DNA of 50,634 nt from an uncultured Methanobrevibacter sp. (GCF_902764455.1 NZ_CACWVY010000012.1:1-50634); one strand, 5' to 3'. Shown: positions 1-6,704, counted from the first letter of the stretch. Translations and numbers: made by a program. The notes: generated from the sequence alone by a model not told the origin.

Positions 1-1
1 A

Positions 2-340
2 GGATTTTATGAAATCCAAACAGGATTTAATAAATCAAGAGGTAAAATTTTAGAAAATATTGTTTTTTTAGAACTTCTTAGAAGAAATTACAAAATTACT
101 ATTGGAAATATTGATGGACTTGAAGTAGATTTTGTATGTCAAAAACCTAACAAAACAATATACATACAAGTATCTGAAAGTATATTGGATGAAACTACCC
201 GAAATCGAGAGTTTAGAAGTTTAGAAAAAATTAATGATAACTACAATAAATATGTATTAACACTCGATAATTGGGATTATTCAAAAAACGGAATATTTCA
301 TATGAATATAATTGACTTTATAAAAGACACAAACATTTAA
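2..340 (+). CDS. C-terminal part of a DUF4143/AAA-type protein (5' end outside window)
   Basis: An open frame enters from the left edge and ends at a TAA at 338-340, giving 112 residues with no start in the window. The segment reads GKILENIVFLELLRR, then a short strand pair with VDFV, then IQVSESI and a tail with YVLTLDNWDY. This is the typical C-terminal DUF4143 domain of archaeal and bacterial AAA ATPases (COG1373). That domain is related to PD-(D/E)XK nucleases: the E of LENIVFLEL, the D of EVDFV and the Q of IYIQVS match the family pattern. The ATPase half must lie upstream of the window. Function in this family is poorly known. Family identification is fairly sure; whether the gene is intact cannot be judged. 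Confidence 0.72.
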   Translation, partial: GFYEIQTGFNKSRGKILENIVFLELLRRNYKITIGNIDGLEVDFVCQKPNKTIYIQVSESILDETTRNREFRSLEKINDNYNKYVLTLDNWDYSKNGIFHMNIIDFIKDTNI

Positions 341-341
341 A

Positions 342-482
342 AATGTAACTGATACAACAATTTTTCCCGATAAAAAAATATCAATAAATGAAAAAACAAT
401 TATTATTTTAGACAAAAAAAATCAAATTGATGATTTCAACAGATTATTTAATGATAAATTAATTAATCCAAAAAATATATAG
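342..482 (+). pseudogene. Short open stretch without a start, possible decayed gene fragment
   Basis: Directly after the DUF4143 stop, a frame is open from 324 to a TAG at 480-482. It encodes about 46 residues that look protein-like (TTIFPDKKISINEKTIIILD, then DDFNRLF). No ATG, GTG or TTG in a good position and no ribosome binding site precede it. I read it as a leftover of a gene that was truncated or frameshifted, but it could be chance in AT-rich DNA. I do not recognise the parent family. Confidence 0.25.
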
Positions 483-555
483 CAAGAAAAATTATACAAT
501 TTAAAAGAGAATATTTTGGTTTTTGAACCATATATTCTCATTATTGATTTGATTA

Positions 556-1248
556 TTATCTGCTAGTATACCAAATTATTGCTTTAATAGGCTTATACCC
601 CTTAATAAGCGGGGAATGAACATAAGTATATATCCTATCATTTTTTATTTTTGTCACTGTCCTAGTTTTATATTTTCCAGTTTTTGTGTTTTTATAGTAA
701 AATTTCACTTTTTTAAAAATAGTACGAAGCGGTTTACCGCTCTTTCCATCATGAACTACTTCCACAGTGAGTCCACGAGGGTACTGTCCGTTAGTATTTG
801 TATATATACTATATAGAGTATCTTTTGTTTTTAATGTCTTTTTAACTGGGTAATGTTTAGATAGTTTAAAAGGAATACTTACCGCTGCAGATATTTTTTT
901 AGATGATTTTAAAACAATATTATCCGGAGAATCTGTAGTAGGTGCTGATAAAATATTTGATTCAATAGTGCATACTGCAGATAAGCGTGTTGATTCATTA
1001 GTGCATATTGCAGATAAAGCAGATGAATCATTGTTTATTGATGCTTTTAATTTACAGTCCTCTTCACTAGCAATAGGTTGTTCAAGTATATCATCATTAC
1101 TTGGTTCTGCAGTTAAATTGTCAATGTTTTCTGTATTTTCTAATGCTATAACTTCATTAGTTGCATTATTTTGCGATGCACTGACAGAACTTATTGTTAA
1201 AACTGACAATAATAGCAGAGTTATCAAAATTATCTTTTTAAATTTCAT
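556..1248 (-). CDS. Small secreted protein of adhesin-like type, function unknown
   Basis: A 230-residue protein begins with a clear Sec signal peptide (MKFKKIILITLLLLSVLTI, cleavage expected after SVSA). The ATG at 1248 is preceded by GAGG with good spacing. After an Asn/Glu-rich stretch (about 25-70) comes a short repeat of the form LSA-x-CT-x-ES, seen at about 78-103, with two cysteines. The C-terminal half (about 118-230) is basic and beta-rich with many Lys-Thr-Tyr. It resembles the folded domains that end adhesin-like proteins of Methanobrevibacter. There is no C-terminal membrane segment, so it is probably released or held to the wall non-covalently. No enzyme motif is visible. Secretion is well supported; function is unknown. 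Confidence 0.7.
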   Translation of the reverse strand: MKFKKIILITLLLLSVLTISSVSASQNNATNEVIALENTENIDNLTAEPSNDDILEQPIASEEDCKLKASINNDSSALSAICTNESTRLSAVCTIESNILSAPTTDSPDNIVLKSSKKISAAVSIPFKLSKHYPVKKTLKTKDTLYSIYTNTNGQYPRGLTVEVVHDGKSGKPLRTIFKKVKFYYKNTKTGKYKTRTVTKIKNDRIYTYVHSPLIKGYKPIKAIIWYTSR

Positions 1249-1616
1249 GATTTTCCTCTTTTTGTTATTTTTAATTTTTTAAAAGCTATTGAAATAAAAT
1301 AATTTAAAATATTTTTTTAAATTTAATCGGAGTTTTAATTAGTATATGTTTTAACTGTTTTTTTATCACCCCAGTATTATATCCTAGTTTAATGTTGTGT
1401 GTAATATAGTTTTATGATATATTGTTTTTATATTTTTACCAACATTAATGTTTAAAACTTGTATAACAAGAAATGTTTTAATGTTAATGGAGTTAAATAA
1501 AATAAGTATTTTTAATCTTAATCTTGAATATCTCCACTGAAATGATGCATCAGAGAATTATCAAAGCCAAAATAAGTTAAAGAACTGAAATCGTTAATGT
1601 AAAAAATAAGTCAAGG
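1249..1616. other. Intergenic stretch, no gene seen
   Basis: About 370 bases of very AT-rich DNA lie between the start of the small secreted protein gene at 556-1248 and the 3' hairpin of the next gene. I see no open frame with a ribosome binding site and no tRNA-like fold. It must hold the promoter of the 556-1248 gene, but no single TATA box stands out in the A/T runs. Confidence 0.5.
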
Positions 1617-1637
1617 AGTGCCGGCAAAGCCAGCACT
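1617..1637 (-). terminator. GC-rich hairpin after the 1650-2108 gene
   Basis: The arms AGTGCCGGC and GCCAGCACT pair around an AAA loop with one mismatch/wobble. On the minus strand the hairpin follows the stop codon by 12 bases and is followed by a T-rich stretch. It stands out in the AT-rich surroundings. Confidence 0.6.
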
Positions 1638-1649
1638 AAAAATATTTAA

Positions 1650-2108
1650 TTATTTATTTCTTCTAAATATTGTAATACCACCAGCAACAACAATCAAAAT
1701 CAATACAATGAAGATTGGATTACCAGTTGCCAACAAATTATGAAGGGCATTTCCGAGAGTATTGTTTCCGGCAGTATGATTTGTTGCATTTCCTGTAGTG
1801 TTGCCTGTTTTGTTTGCAGGAGTAGAGTTTGTTATCTCAGGAGTAGCGTTTCCTGTAGTATTGTCATTGGATATAACAGGTTCTGGATCAGTTGGAACTG
1901 TTGAACCGGAATCGCCATTGCCATTACCGTTTGTATCTGCATCACCAATAGCACCGTTGGAATTATCAGAACTGCTAGTATCCTGTGCCTGAAGAGTATC
2001 AGAACTTCCGCCTTGATCAGCGGCAACTTCTTCAGCACTTATTGCACCCACAGAACATACTAAACAGCATATTACTGCCACTAATAAAAATATTTTTAAA
2101 AAATTCAT
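1650..2108 (-). CDS. Small secreted protein with LPxTG-like C-terminal anchor
   Basis: I place the start at the ATG at 2106-2108 (MNFLKIFLLVAVICCLVC), because a GGTGAT ribosome binding site lies just upstream; the frame is open 30 bases further. The 152-residue product has a signal peptide (about 1-24), then a low-complexity region rich in Asp, Asn, Gly, Ser and Thr (about 25-120). It ends with LLATGNP, a hydrophobic segment and the tail FRRNK. That end is a sorting-signal layout like LPxTG-TM-basic tail, so the protein is probably exposed on the cell surface. The many N-x-T/S sites suggest N-glycosylation by AglB. It shares its anchor and promoter layout with the two next cassettes, but its middle part differs. 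Function unknown. Confidence 0.7.
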   Translation of the reverse strand: MNFLKIFLLVAVICCLVCSVGAISAEEVAADQGGSSDTLQAQDTSSSDNSNGAIGDADTNGNGNGDSGSTVPTDPEPVISNDNTTGNATPEITNSTPANKTGNTTGNATNHTAGNNTLGNALHNLLATGNPIFIVLILIVVAGGITIFRRNK

Positions 2109-2192
2109 TATATCACCAATAATTTGTGAATACAACAATAATCAGTTAAGACGTATTAACTGGTTATGTGAATATACTATTAAACAATCAAC

Positions 2193-2232
2193 ATATATAA
2201 ATCTTTTTGAATGTCAATATAATAAGACATTC
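2193..2232 (-). promoter_or_regulatory. TATA box with adjacent palindrome upstream of 1650-2108
   Basis: On the minus strand a TATA box (TTTATATAT, 2193-2201) is preceded by a purine-rich BRE-like stretch. Before that is an inverted repeat with arms GAATGTC (2226-2232 and 2209-2215) around 10 bases. The palindrome ends 7 bases before the TATA box. The same layout is found before the genes at 2315 and 3431, which suggests a shared regulator. Confidence 0.6.
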
Positions 2233-2279
2233 CAAAAAAAAATTAAGAAAAAATTATACAAAAAACAGGAAAATAAGAG

Positions 2280-2297
2280 GTGCCGGTCCCCCGGCAC
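2280..2297 (-). terminator. GC-rich hairpin after the 2315-2752 gene
   Basis: Perfect 7-base arms (GTGCCGG and CCGGCAC) enclose the loop TCCC, 17 bases past the stop of the minus-strand gene and followed by T-rich sequence. The local G+C is far above the surroundings. Confidence 0.65.
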
Positions 2298-2314
2298 GAT
2301 ATGGAGAAATAAGT

Positions 2315-2752
2315 TTAATTTTTTCTGATTATGCAATAACCACTTAAAAGAGTACATACACCAAGTAATATTACAATCGGATTACCGGTTGCATGTAATT
2401 TATGTGTTAAACTTGCATTGATGTTTGAATTTGAAAGGTTAGAATTTGTTGTGTTTGTCACGTTTTCACCGGCAGCGTGACCGGTTTGATTGAGCATTTT
2501 TGACTCATCGTGAGCTGCATCAACTGGAGCAACAGTTCCGTTGTGGCCGTTCTGACTTTCATTTAAGTAAGAATCCCCTCCGGCAGCATGGTGAGTATTA
2601 GCAGAAGGAAGCAATCCATCATGCCCAATATAATTTCCGCAAATACTATCTGCGCTTAAATTACCATGATCAATTGCATTAACTGCACATGCTGAAATGA
2701 TTACGCAGAAAACTGCGAATATTACGATTACATTAATTTTTTTAAGATTCAT
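2315..2752 (-). CDS. His-rich small surface protein with LPxTG-like anchor (copy 1)
   Basis: A 145-residue protein with a signal peptide (MNLKKINVIVIFAVFC, cleavage near residue 27). A middle region is rich in His, Asn, Asp and Gly, with pieces such as NTHHAAGGDSYLNESQNGHN and NQTGHAAGENVTN. It ends with LHATGNP, a hydrophobic segment and RKN. It is a clear paralogue of the gene at 3431: the signal peptides, GGDSYLNESQN, NQTGHAAGEN and the anchor all match. About ten histidines in the short mature part could bind a metal ion, but no known metal-site motif is seen. The several N-x-S/T sites suggest glycosylation. Start: ATG 2752, with GGCGGT upstream. Function unknown. Confidence 0.7.
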   Translation of the reverse strand: MNLKKINVIVIFAVFCVIISACAVNAIDHGNLSADSICGNYIGHDGLLPSANTHHAAGGDSYLNESQNGHNGTVAPVDAAHDESKMLNQTGHAAGENVTNTTNSNLSNSNINASLTHKLHATGNPIVILLGVCTLLSGYCIIRKN

Positions 2753-3148
2753 TCATACCGCCTTTGAATATTAATTTTGAAATTTGTTTTGGGCAATTGA
2801 GGAGATGAGTTTTCCTTGCACAAATAATTATATGAATACGACCATATATAAAGTTTTTCGAATGTAAGTGGTTACTTACATCTTAAAAAATTGAAAAAAG
2901 AAATTTAAAAGCTAATTTTAAAAAAATAATTAATTTAAAGATTAATAATTTAAATTCCAGAAATTTTTGTTGGAAAAACGATTAAAGATTCAAAAATTGT
3001 TTCCAGTTGACAAAATTGTTTCAACTCCATTAAATTAACCCCAATTTATAATTAAAAGATTATAAATCAGTTAAATATATATCAAACATATTAAACATGG
3101 AAAAATACATTTTTTTCATATTACAAATAAAAAGGAGGTAAAAAAACA
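2753..3148. other. Non-coding stretch between two divergent units
   Basis: Apart from the promoter and palindrome of the 2315-2752 gene, this stretch holds a plus-strand TATA-like box (TTAAATATATATC, about 3071-3083). That box could drive the short frame starting at 3149. I see no other gene. Confidence 0.45.
2844..2881 (-). promoter_or_regulatory. TATA box and perfect palindrome upstream of 2315-2752
   Basis: The minus strand shows CTTTATATATGG (2842-2853). Directly upstream is a perfect inverted repeat with arms ATGTAAGT (2862-2869) and ACTTACAT (2874-2881) around GGTT. About 90 bases of leader follow to the ATG. The position next to the BRE/TATA fits an operator or activator site. Confidence 0.65.
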
Positions 3149-3220
3149 ATGCCTACAAAACTAGAACGATTTAAAAAAAAGAAATGGAGGGTCCAAAAAA
3201 ACTCTACACTCGTGAAATAA
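3149..3220 (+). pseudogene. Very short ORF with strong ribosome binding site, probably frameshifted remnant
   Basis: A perfect GGAGGT (3134-3139) lies 9 bases before an ATG, and a TATA-like box lies about 70 bases upstream. The frame gives only 23 residues, beginning MPTKLERFKKKKW, before TAA. An A8 run sits inside it. If one base is moved in that run, the reading continues as EMEGPKKLYTREINSLT, which looks more like protein. A further open piece (VNDVILHMKKIFNHLK) follows in another frame at about 3240-3300. I therefore read it as a recently decayed small gene whose expression signals remain. A real 23-residue peptide is the other option. Family not recognised. Confidence 0.35.
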
Positions 3221-3383
3221 ATTCTCTGACATAAGCACAAAAAAGTCAATGATGTCATTCTCCATATGAAAAAGATCTTCAACCATCTAAAATTAAAATA
3301 AAACTATTTTTTAAAACAAAAAAAAATCTAAAAATTGATTAAAACATACGCCTGATTGAAATTTAAAAAAAAAGGAAATAAGG

Positions 3384-3409
3384 GCGTGCTGACAGTTAAG
3401 CCAGCACGC
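3384..3409 (-). terminator. GC-rich hairpin after the 3431-3883 gene
   Basis: The arms GCGTGCTG and CAGCACGC enclose a loop of 10 bases. On the minus strand it follows the stop codon by about 20 bases and is followed by a long T-rich run. It matches the 3' hairpins of the two neighbouring cassettes in place and composition. Confidence 0.65.
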
Positions 3410-3430
3410 AATATGGCAAAAATAATTTAA

Positions 3431-3883
3431 TTATTTTCTTCTTATAATAGCATAACCGCCAAGAACTGCAGAAACAGCTAATAATGCTACAATTGGATTA
3501 CCGGCTACAGGCAATTTGTGTGAGGAGGTTGCATTGGCAGTTTGGTTAGAAACACCAGCACCAGTTGAGTTTGTAATATTTTCACCAGCAGCATGACCAG
3601 TTTGATTAATCATTTTTGTTTCATTGTGGCCAGCGGCATGCAGAAGATCAGTTGCATTGTGGCTGTTCTGACTTTCATTTAAGTAAGAATCACCACCGGC
3701 GGCATGCTGAATTTCATCATGAGCATAATCCGGAGGAATAATCAATCCGTCATGTCCATCATGAGCTGTATAAATATCATCAGCATTTGAATTACCACTA
3801 TCAGCCGCACATACTGCACCTGCAGAAATAATTACACATACTATTGCAAGAATTACTAATACATTAATTTTTTTGAGATTCAT
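3431..3883 (-). CDS. His-rich small surface protein with LPxTG-like anchor (copy 2)
   Basis: The start is taken at the ATG at 3881-3883 (MNLKKINVLVILAIVC). The GGTGAT ribosome binding site is placed correctly for it, while the longer frame would start at a GTG inside that site. The 150-residue product has a signal peptide, then a His/Asp/Asn-rich middle (AHDGHDG, YAHDE, LHAAGHNET, NQTGHAAGEN). It ends with LPVAGNP, a hydrophobic segment and IIRRK. It is a paralogue of 2315-2752, and about 110 bases upstream of both genes are also alike, so gene and promoter were duplicated together. Probable cell-surface protein, perhaps metal-binding because of nine or so histidines (inference only). Confidence 0.7.
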   Translation of the reverse strand: MNLKKINVLVILAIVCVIISAGAVCAADSGNSNADDIYTAHDGHDGLIIPPDYAHDEIQHAAGGDSYLNESQNSHNATDLLHAAGHNETKMINQTGHAAGENITNSTGAGVSNQTANATSSHKLPVAGNPIVALLAVSAVLGGYAIIRRK

Positions 3884-3974
3884 TATTATCACCTTTTAAT
3901 ATTAATTTTGAAATTTGATTTGAGCAATTGAGGAAATGAGTGTTCTTTGCACAAATAATTATATTAAAAAGACC

Positions 3975-4012
3975 ATATATAAAGATTTTCGAATGTAAGT
4001 GCTTGCTTGCAT
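3975..4012 (-). promoter_or_regulatory. TATA box and imperfect palindrome upstream of 3431-3883
   Basis: The minus strand shows CTTTATATATGG (3973-3984). Directly upstream lies ATGTAAGT (3993-4000), four bases, then GCTTGCAT (4005-4012), the imperfect version of the palindrome before 2315-2752. The surrounding 110 bases match the other copy closely, including the leader. Confidence 0.6.
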
Positions 4013-4157
4013 GATAAAATAATTAAAAAAGAAATTTAAAAGCTATTTTAATAAAAATAATTGATTAAAAATTAATAAATGAAATTTAAAGTGATATGAA
4101 CAAAAAAAGATGATAGAAATTAAACAAAAAATATAAAATTAAATAATAGTCAAAAGA

Positions 4158-4397
4158 CTATTTTGCATTTAAAATATCCTTTTCAGACAAACCAGTCAAT
4201 TTAACAGCCTCATCAATAGAATACCCATTATTAAGAAGATTCAAAGCAATTTCAAGTTTACCATCACGAATACCCTCTTTAAAACTTTCTTTAAAACCTT
4301 CTTTAAAACCTTCTTTAAAACCTTCTTTAAAACCTATTTCACGACCGCTCTTAATACCTTGATTTTTGAAATATCTTTCATTCGGATCAATTAACAT
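4158..4397 (-). CDS. Free-standing Rpn C-terminal domain (RpnS-like), 79 residues
   Basis: This short gene encodes only the C-terminal part of the Rpn protein found at 4829-5731. It starts MLIDPNERYFKNQGIK, has a run of four-residue repeats (GFKE, about four units at 24-42), and ends with the block from LEIALNLLNNGY to EKDILNAK. The ATG at 4397 has a good Shine-Dalgarno (GGAGG, 6 bases away). In bacteria this part of Rpn proteins is made separately and blocks the toxic full-length nuclease. No catalytic residues are present here. It may be a separate antitoxin gene that arose by duplication, or a truncated relic kept open by chance. The intact frame and strong ribosome binding site favour expression. 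Confidence 0.6.
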   Translation of the reverse strand: MLIDPNERYFKNQGIKSGREIGFKEGFKEGFKEGFKESFKEGIRDGKLEIALNLLNNGYSIDEAVKLTGLSEKDILNAK

Positions 4398-4516
4398 ATT
4401 ATTCCTCCACAGATAATGATAATTTTGATTGAGAAATTCAAACTAGTCATTATACTCATCCACAACATTTAAATTACAATAACAGATTGAAAAAATTAAA
4501 GATATAAAATTAAAAA

Positions 4517-4708
4517 CTATTTAGCATTTAAAATATCCTTTTCAGACAAACCAGTCAATTTAACAGCCTCATCAATAGAATACCCATTATTAAGAAGATT
4601 CAAAGCAATTTCAAGTTTACCCTCACGAATACCCTCTTCACGACCTTCCTCACGACCTTCCTTAATACCTTGATTTTTGAAGTATCTTTCTCTTGGATTT
4701 ATTAACAT
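4517..4708 (-). CDS. Free-standing Rpn C-terminal domain (RpnS-like), 63 residues
   Basis: Second isolated copy of the Rpn tail: MLINPRERYFKNQGIK, a short repeat part (GREE, about two units at 18-25, then GIREG), and the same closing block as the other copies. The ATG at 4708 follows GGGGGAAGAATAGT, which aligns with the sequence before the internal ATG of the full-length gene. The last 100 or so coding bases are nearly identical to those at 4158 and 4829, so the duplication is recent. It differs from the other copies mainly in the number of repeats, which is the part that varies in bacterial RpnS proteins. Role as antitoxin is inference. Confidence 0.6.
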   Translation of the reverse strand: MLINPRERYFKNQGIKEGREEGREEGIREGKLEIALNLLNNGYSIDEAVKLTGLSEKDILNAK

Positions 4709-4828
4709 ACTATTCTTCCCCCGATAATGATAATTTTAATCCAGAAATCCAAACACTAGCTATCATACCCATTCACTTAATTACAATTACAGATTGAAAA
4801 AATTAAAACAAAAATATAAAATTAAAAA

Positions 4829-5032
4829 CTATTTAGCATTTAAAATATCTTTTTCAGTCAAACCAGTCAATTTAACAGCCTCATCAATAGAATACCCATT
4901 ATTAAGAAGATTCAAAGCAAATTCAAGTTTAGCATCTTCACGACCTTCCTCACGACCTTCCTTAATACCTTCTTCACGACCTTCCTTAATACCTTGATTT
5001 TTGAAGTATCTTTCTCTTGGATTTATTAACAT
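4829..5032 (-). CDS. Possible internal gene for the RpnS-like C-terminal fragment (67 residues)
   Basis: Inside the full-length Rpn gene an ATG at 5030-5032 begins MLINPRERYFKNQGIK, the same start as the two separate short genes. It is preceded by GGAGAAGAATAAT, so a Shine-Dalgarno-like GGAG sits 9 bases upstream. Alignment of the three leaders shows this region is the ancestor of the leaders of the free-standing copies. Separate translation of this part is established for bacterial Rpn genes; here it is predicted from sequence only. Confidence 0.45.
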   Translation of the reverse strand: MLINPRERYFKNQGIKEGREEGIKEGREEGREDAKLEFALNLLNNGYSIDEAVKLTGLTEKDILNAK

Positions 5033-5731
5033 ATTATTCTTCTCCATATATTGATTATGTTCGTCTTCAGTTAACATATTAACGCTTAACATGTCAAACA
5101 AATATATTATTGCCATTTTTTCGTTAATATCGAATAATAACCTTTCAGAAATTTCTTCAAGTAACTTTCGTGCCCTGTTTAGAATATCAAGTTTAGATTC
5201 ATCGAAATCAGCATAAACAATTAATTGCAATGAAGCAATATCCTCATCAGTGATTTCACCATTATTATTTAATTTATCTTCAATGTTTTTAAATATATCC
5301 TTAGCTTTGAATTCCTTAAGGGAAATCATATGCATAGTATATACACAGCCTTCTTTAATTACAAAGTCTTTTTTAGTATATTCAGTTTTTTCCGCACACA
5401 ATATGTATAATTCAACATCATTATCCTTAAAAATACGTATTGAAGACACATATTGGAAAAATCTTTTGATGTCATCTTCTGTTGGAAGAAAGGTTTGACA
5501 TTCCAAAATAAGACTTATAATTTTTTCGTCGTTTTTTGCTTCTGCAACAAAGTCCAAACGGGAAATTTTCGGACCTAAACCTGTATATTCAGACATCATC
5601 ATTTTAGTGATTTTAAATGGAATTTTTACAAATTTCAAAACACCATTAGCACGTTTTTGAAGAACACTTTTGAAATAATAGTCATTATACTGAGCGTATT
5701 TCTTATCCGTAATCTGAATATTTGAAGTCAT
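4829..5731 (-). CDS. Rpn family recombination-promoting nuclease / putative transposase (PD-(D/E)XK)
   Basis: A 300-residue protein of the Rpn/YhgA-like family. The nuclease core is near the N-terminus: D60 in RLDFVAEAKND and E77-x-Q79 in ISLILECQT fit the PD-(D/E)XK pattern with ExQ. A helical middle follows (about 150-230). Then comes a C-terminal part with four-residue repeats (GREE/GIKE, about 251-266) and a helix-turn-like end (LNNGYSIDEAVKLTGL). Bacterial members are DNA endonucleases that act as toxins in phage defence and are inhibited by their separately translated C-terminal piece. An internal ATG (codon 234) lies exactly where the two short downstream genes start. The gene appears intact. 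Family is sure; a defence role here is inference. Confidence 0.82.
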   Translation of the reverse strand: MTSNIQITDKKYAQYNDYYFKSVLQKRANGVLKFVKIPFKITKMMMSEYTGLGPKISRLDFVAEAKNDEKIISLILECQTFLPTEDDIKRFFQYVSSIRIFKDNDVELYILCAEKTEYTKKDFVIKEGCVYTMHMISLKEFKAKDIFKNIEDKLNNNGEITDEDIASLQLIVYADFDESKLDILNRARKLLEEISERLLFDINEKMAIIYLFDMLSVNMLTEDEHNQYMEKNNMLINPRERYFKNQGIKEGREEGIKEGREEGREDAKLEFALNLLNNGYSIDEAVKLTGLTEKDILNAK

Positions 5732-5897
5732 AATAGTTAATTAGATTTAAATCCTATTTAAACTTATTCTTTTTTAAAATACAATATTTATATCACTTTA
5801 TTAAAAAAATAAACGAATATAAATCAATATTGAATTACAGTTAAAATTAAAAATCGGCACCATCACTAAAACAGTTAAAATAAAAAAAAAAGTAAAA

Positions 5898-5916
5898 GAT
5901 TAGAATAACCCTAATC
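5898..5916 (-). terminator. Hairpin after the 5934-6356 gene
   Basis: The arms GATTAG and CTAATC enclose 7 bases, followed on the minus strand by a run of ten T. It lies 18 bases past the stop codon. Confidence 0.5.
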
Positions 5917-5933
5917 AGGAGTTAAAGTAAAAA

Positions 5934-6356
5934 TCAGTCTCTTCCCATAACACCAATCATCAAAGACATGTCTTTTGATGTGAGAGTTACGGTATAATCC
6001 TGCTGATGAAAGCTGAATTCATAAGTGCCGTTCTTTTCAACCAAATCGCCTTCAACAGATCCGACCATTGTTTTTGAACCTGACACGCCCTTGAATGCTG
6101 TGGCATTCCCGCTTTGATTTGCATCCTTAACAACATTTACATTAAATGTTTCATTATTGCCTTCAAAATGCATATCTGTATTGTCGTGATAGGTTAAATT
6201 ATAACTTGTCGGCATTACAAAATCAAAGCCGTTCAATGAGTATTTTTGAACTTCCTTATATGCAAACGGGCCTTCGTGAGGCATATAGGTTTCAGCACAT
6301 ACAAAACCTATTGAAGCCAAAAGCAAAAGGCCTACAATAAATATTTTGAATTTCAT
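5934..6356 (-). CDS. Small secreted protein with a domain shared with the zinc-ribbon protein at 39596
   Basis: Start chosen at MKFKIFIVGLLLLASIGFVC (ATG 6354-6356), because this gives a normal signal peptide; the frame is open 21 bases further up. The mature part of about 120 residues reads like a single compact beta domain. It has a GFDFVMPTSYNLTYH start, several N-x-T/S sites and an end with FSFHQQDYTVTLTS. The same pattern (x-F-x-F-x-x-P-x-x-Y near the start, F-x-F-x-x-D near the end) occurs in the outer domain of the protein at 39596-40228. There is no anchor, so it is probably released outside. No catalytic motif seen; function unknown. Confidence 0.6.
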   Translation of the reverse strand: MKFKIFIVGLLLLASIGFVCAETYMPHEGPFAYKEVQKYSLNGFDFVMPTSYNLTYHDNTDMHFEGNNETFNVNVVKDANQSGNATAFKGVSGSKTMVGSVEGDLVEKNGTYEFSFHQQDYTVTLTSKDMSLMIGVMGRD

Positions 6357-6473
6357 GTTAATTAGTATATAATTCATGTTTAAAAAAACTTTTTAAATGA
6401 GTCTCGAAAATCTTTTAAAATATAATTTACATAACAATTATTAACATTTACAGCTTTAATGGGAGGCGTAAAA

Positions 6474-6704
6474 ATGGCAGAAAAAAACATGGCAGTTGCA
6501 ATAGTCCTATCTATAATCTTCACAGGCCTTGGAATTGCTTATGCAGGGGATGTGAAAAAAGGACTGACCTATTTTGCAATCGCAATTGTGCTGAATATTC
6601 TGGGCATGTGGGTATCCTTTTTATTCAGCTGGGCATCATATCTTGTTTGGGCCTATGCAATATATCTGACCTATCTGGAAGTCAATGCCGCTAACGGCAG
6701 ATAA
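6474..6704 (+). CDS. Small TM2-like membrane protein
   Basis: A 76-residue protein starting MAEKNMAVAIVLSIIF. The ATG at 6474 is chosen because GGGAGGC (6461-6467) is a correctly spaced ribosome binding site; an ATG at 6459 would overlap it. Two or three hydrophobic segments (about 7-26, 32-50 and 53-68) with the G-D-x-K-K-G turn between the first two resemble TM2-domain proteins. Such proteins are common in methanogens and have no known role. It stands alone on the plus strand. Membrane location is well supported, function unknown. Confidence 0.7.
   Translation: MAEKNMAVAIVLSIIFTGLGIAYAGDVKKGLTYFAIAIVLNILGMWVSFLFSWASYLVWAYAIYLTYLEVNAANGR

Larger units (their letters stand above)
4152..4935 (-). 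repeat. Tandem triplication of the Rpn 3' end
   Basis: Three direct copies of a block lie at about 4158-4260, 4517-4620 and 4829-4932. They contain the last 33 codons and are almost identical at the base level. AT-rich linkers between copies are also alike (GATTGAAAAAATTAAA before copies 2 and 3). Each copy extends upstream through the ATG and its ribosome binding site. The pattern fits two rounds of unequal duplication of the gene's 3' end. Confidence 0.7.

Noticed and set aside
4152-4935. CRISPR-like array
   Set aside because: The repeats are coding, about 100 bases long and only three in number, with unequal spacing; they are copies of the rpn 3' end.
4829-5731. Active transposon carrying the Rpn gene
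   Set aside because: Rpn proteins were once called transposases, but I see no terminal inverted repeats or target duplication around the gene.
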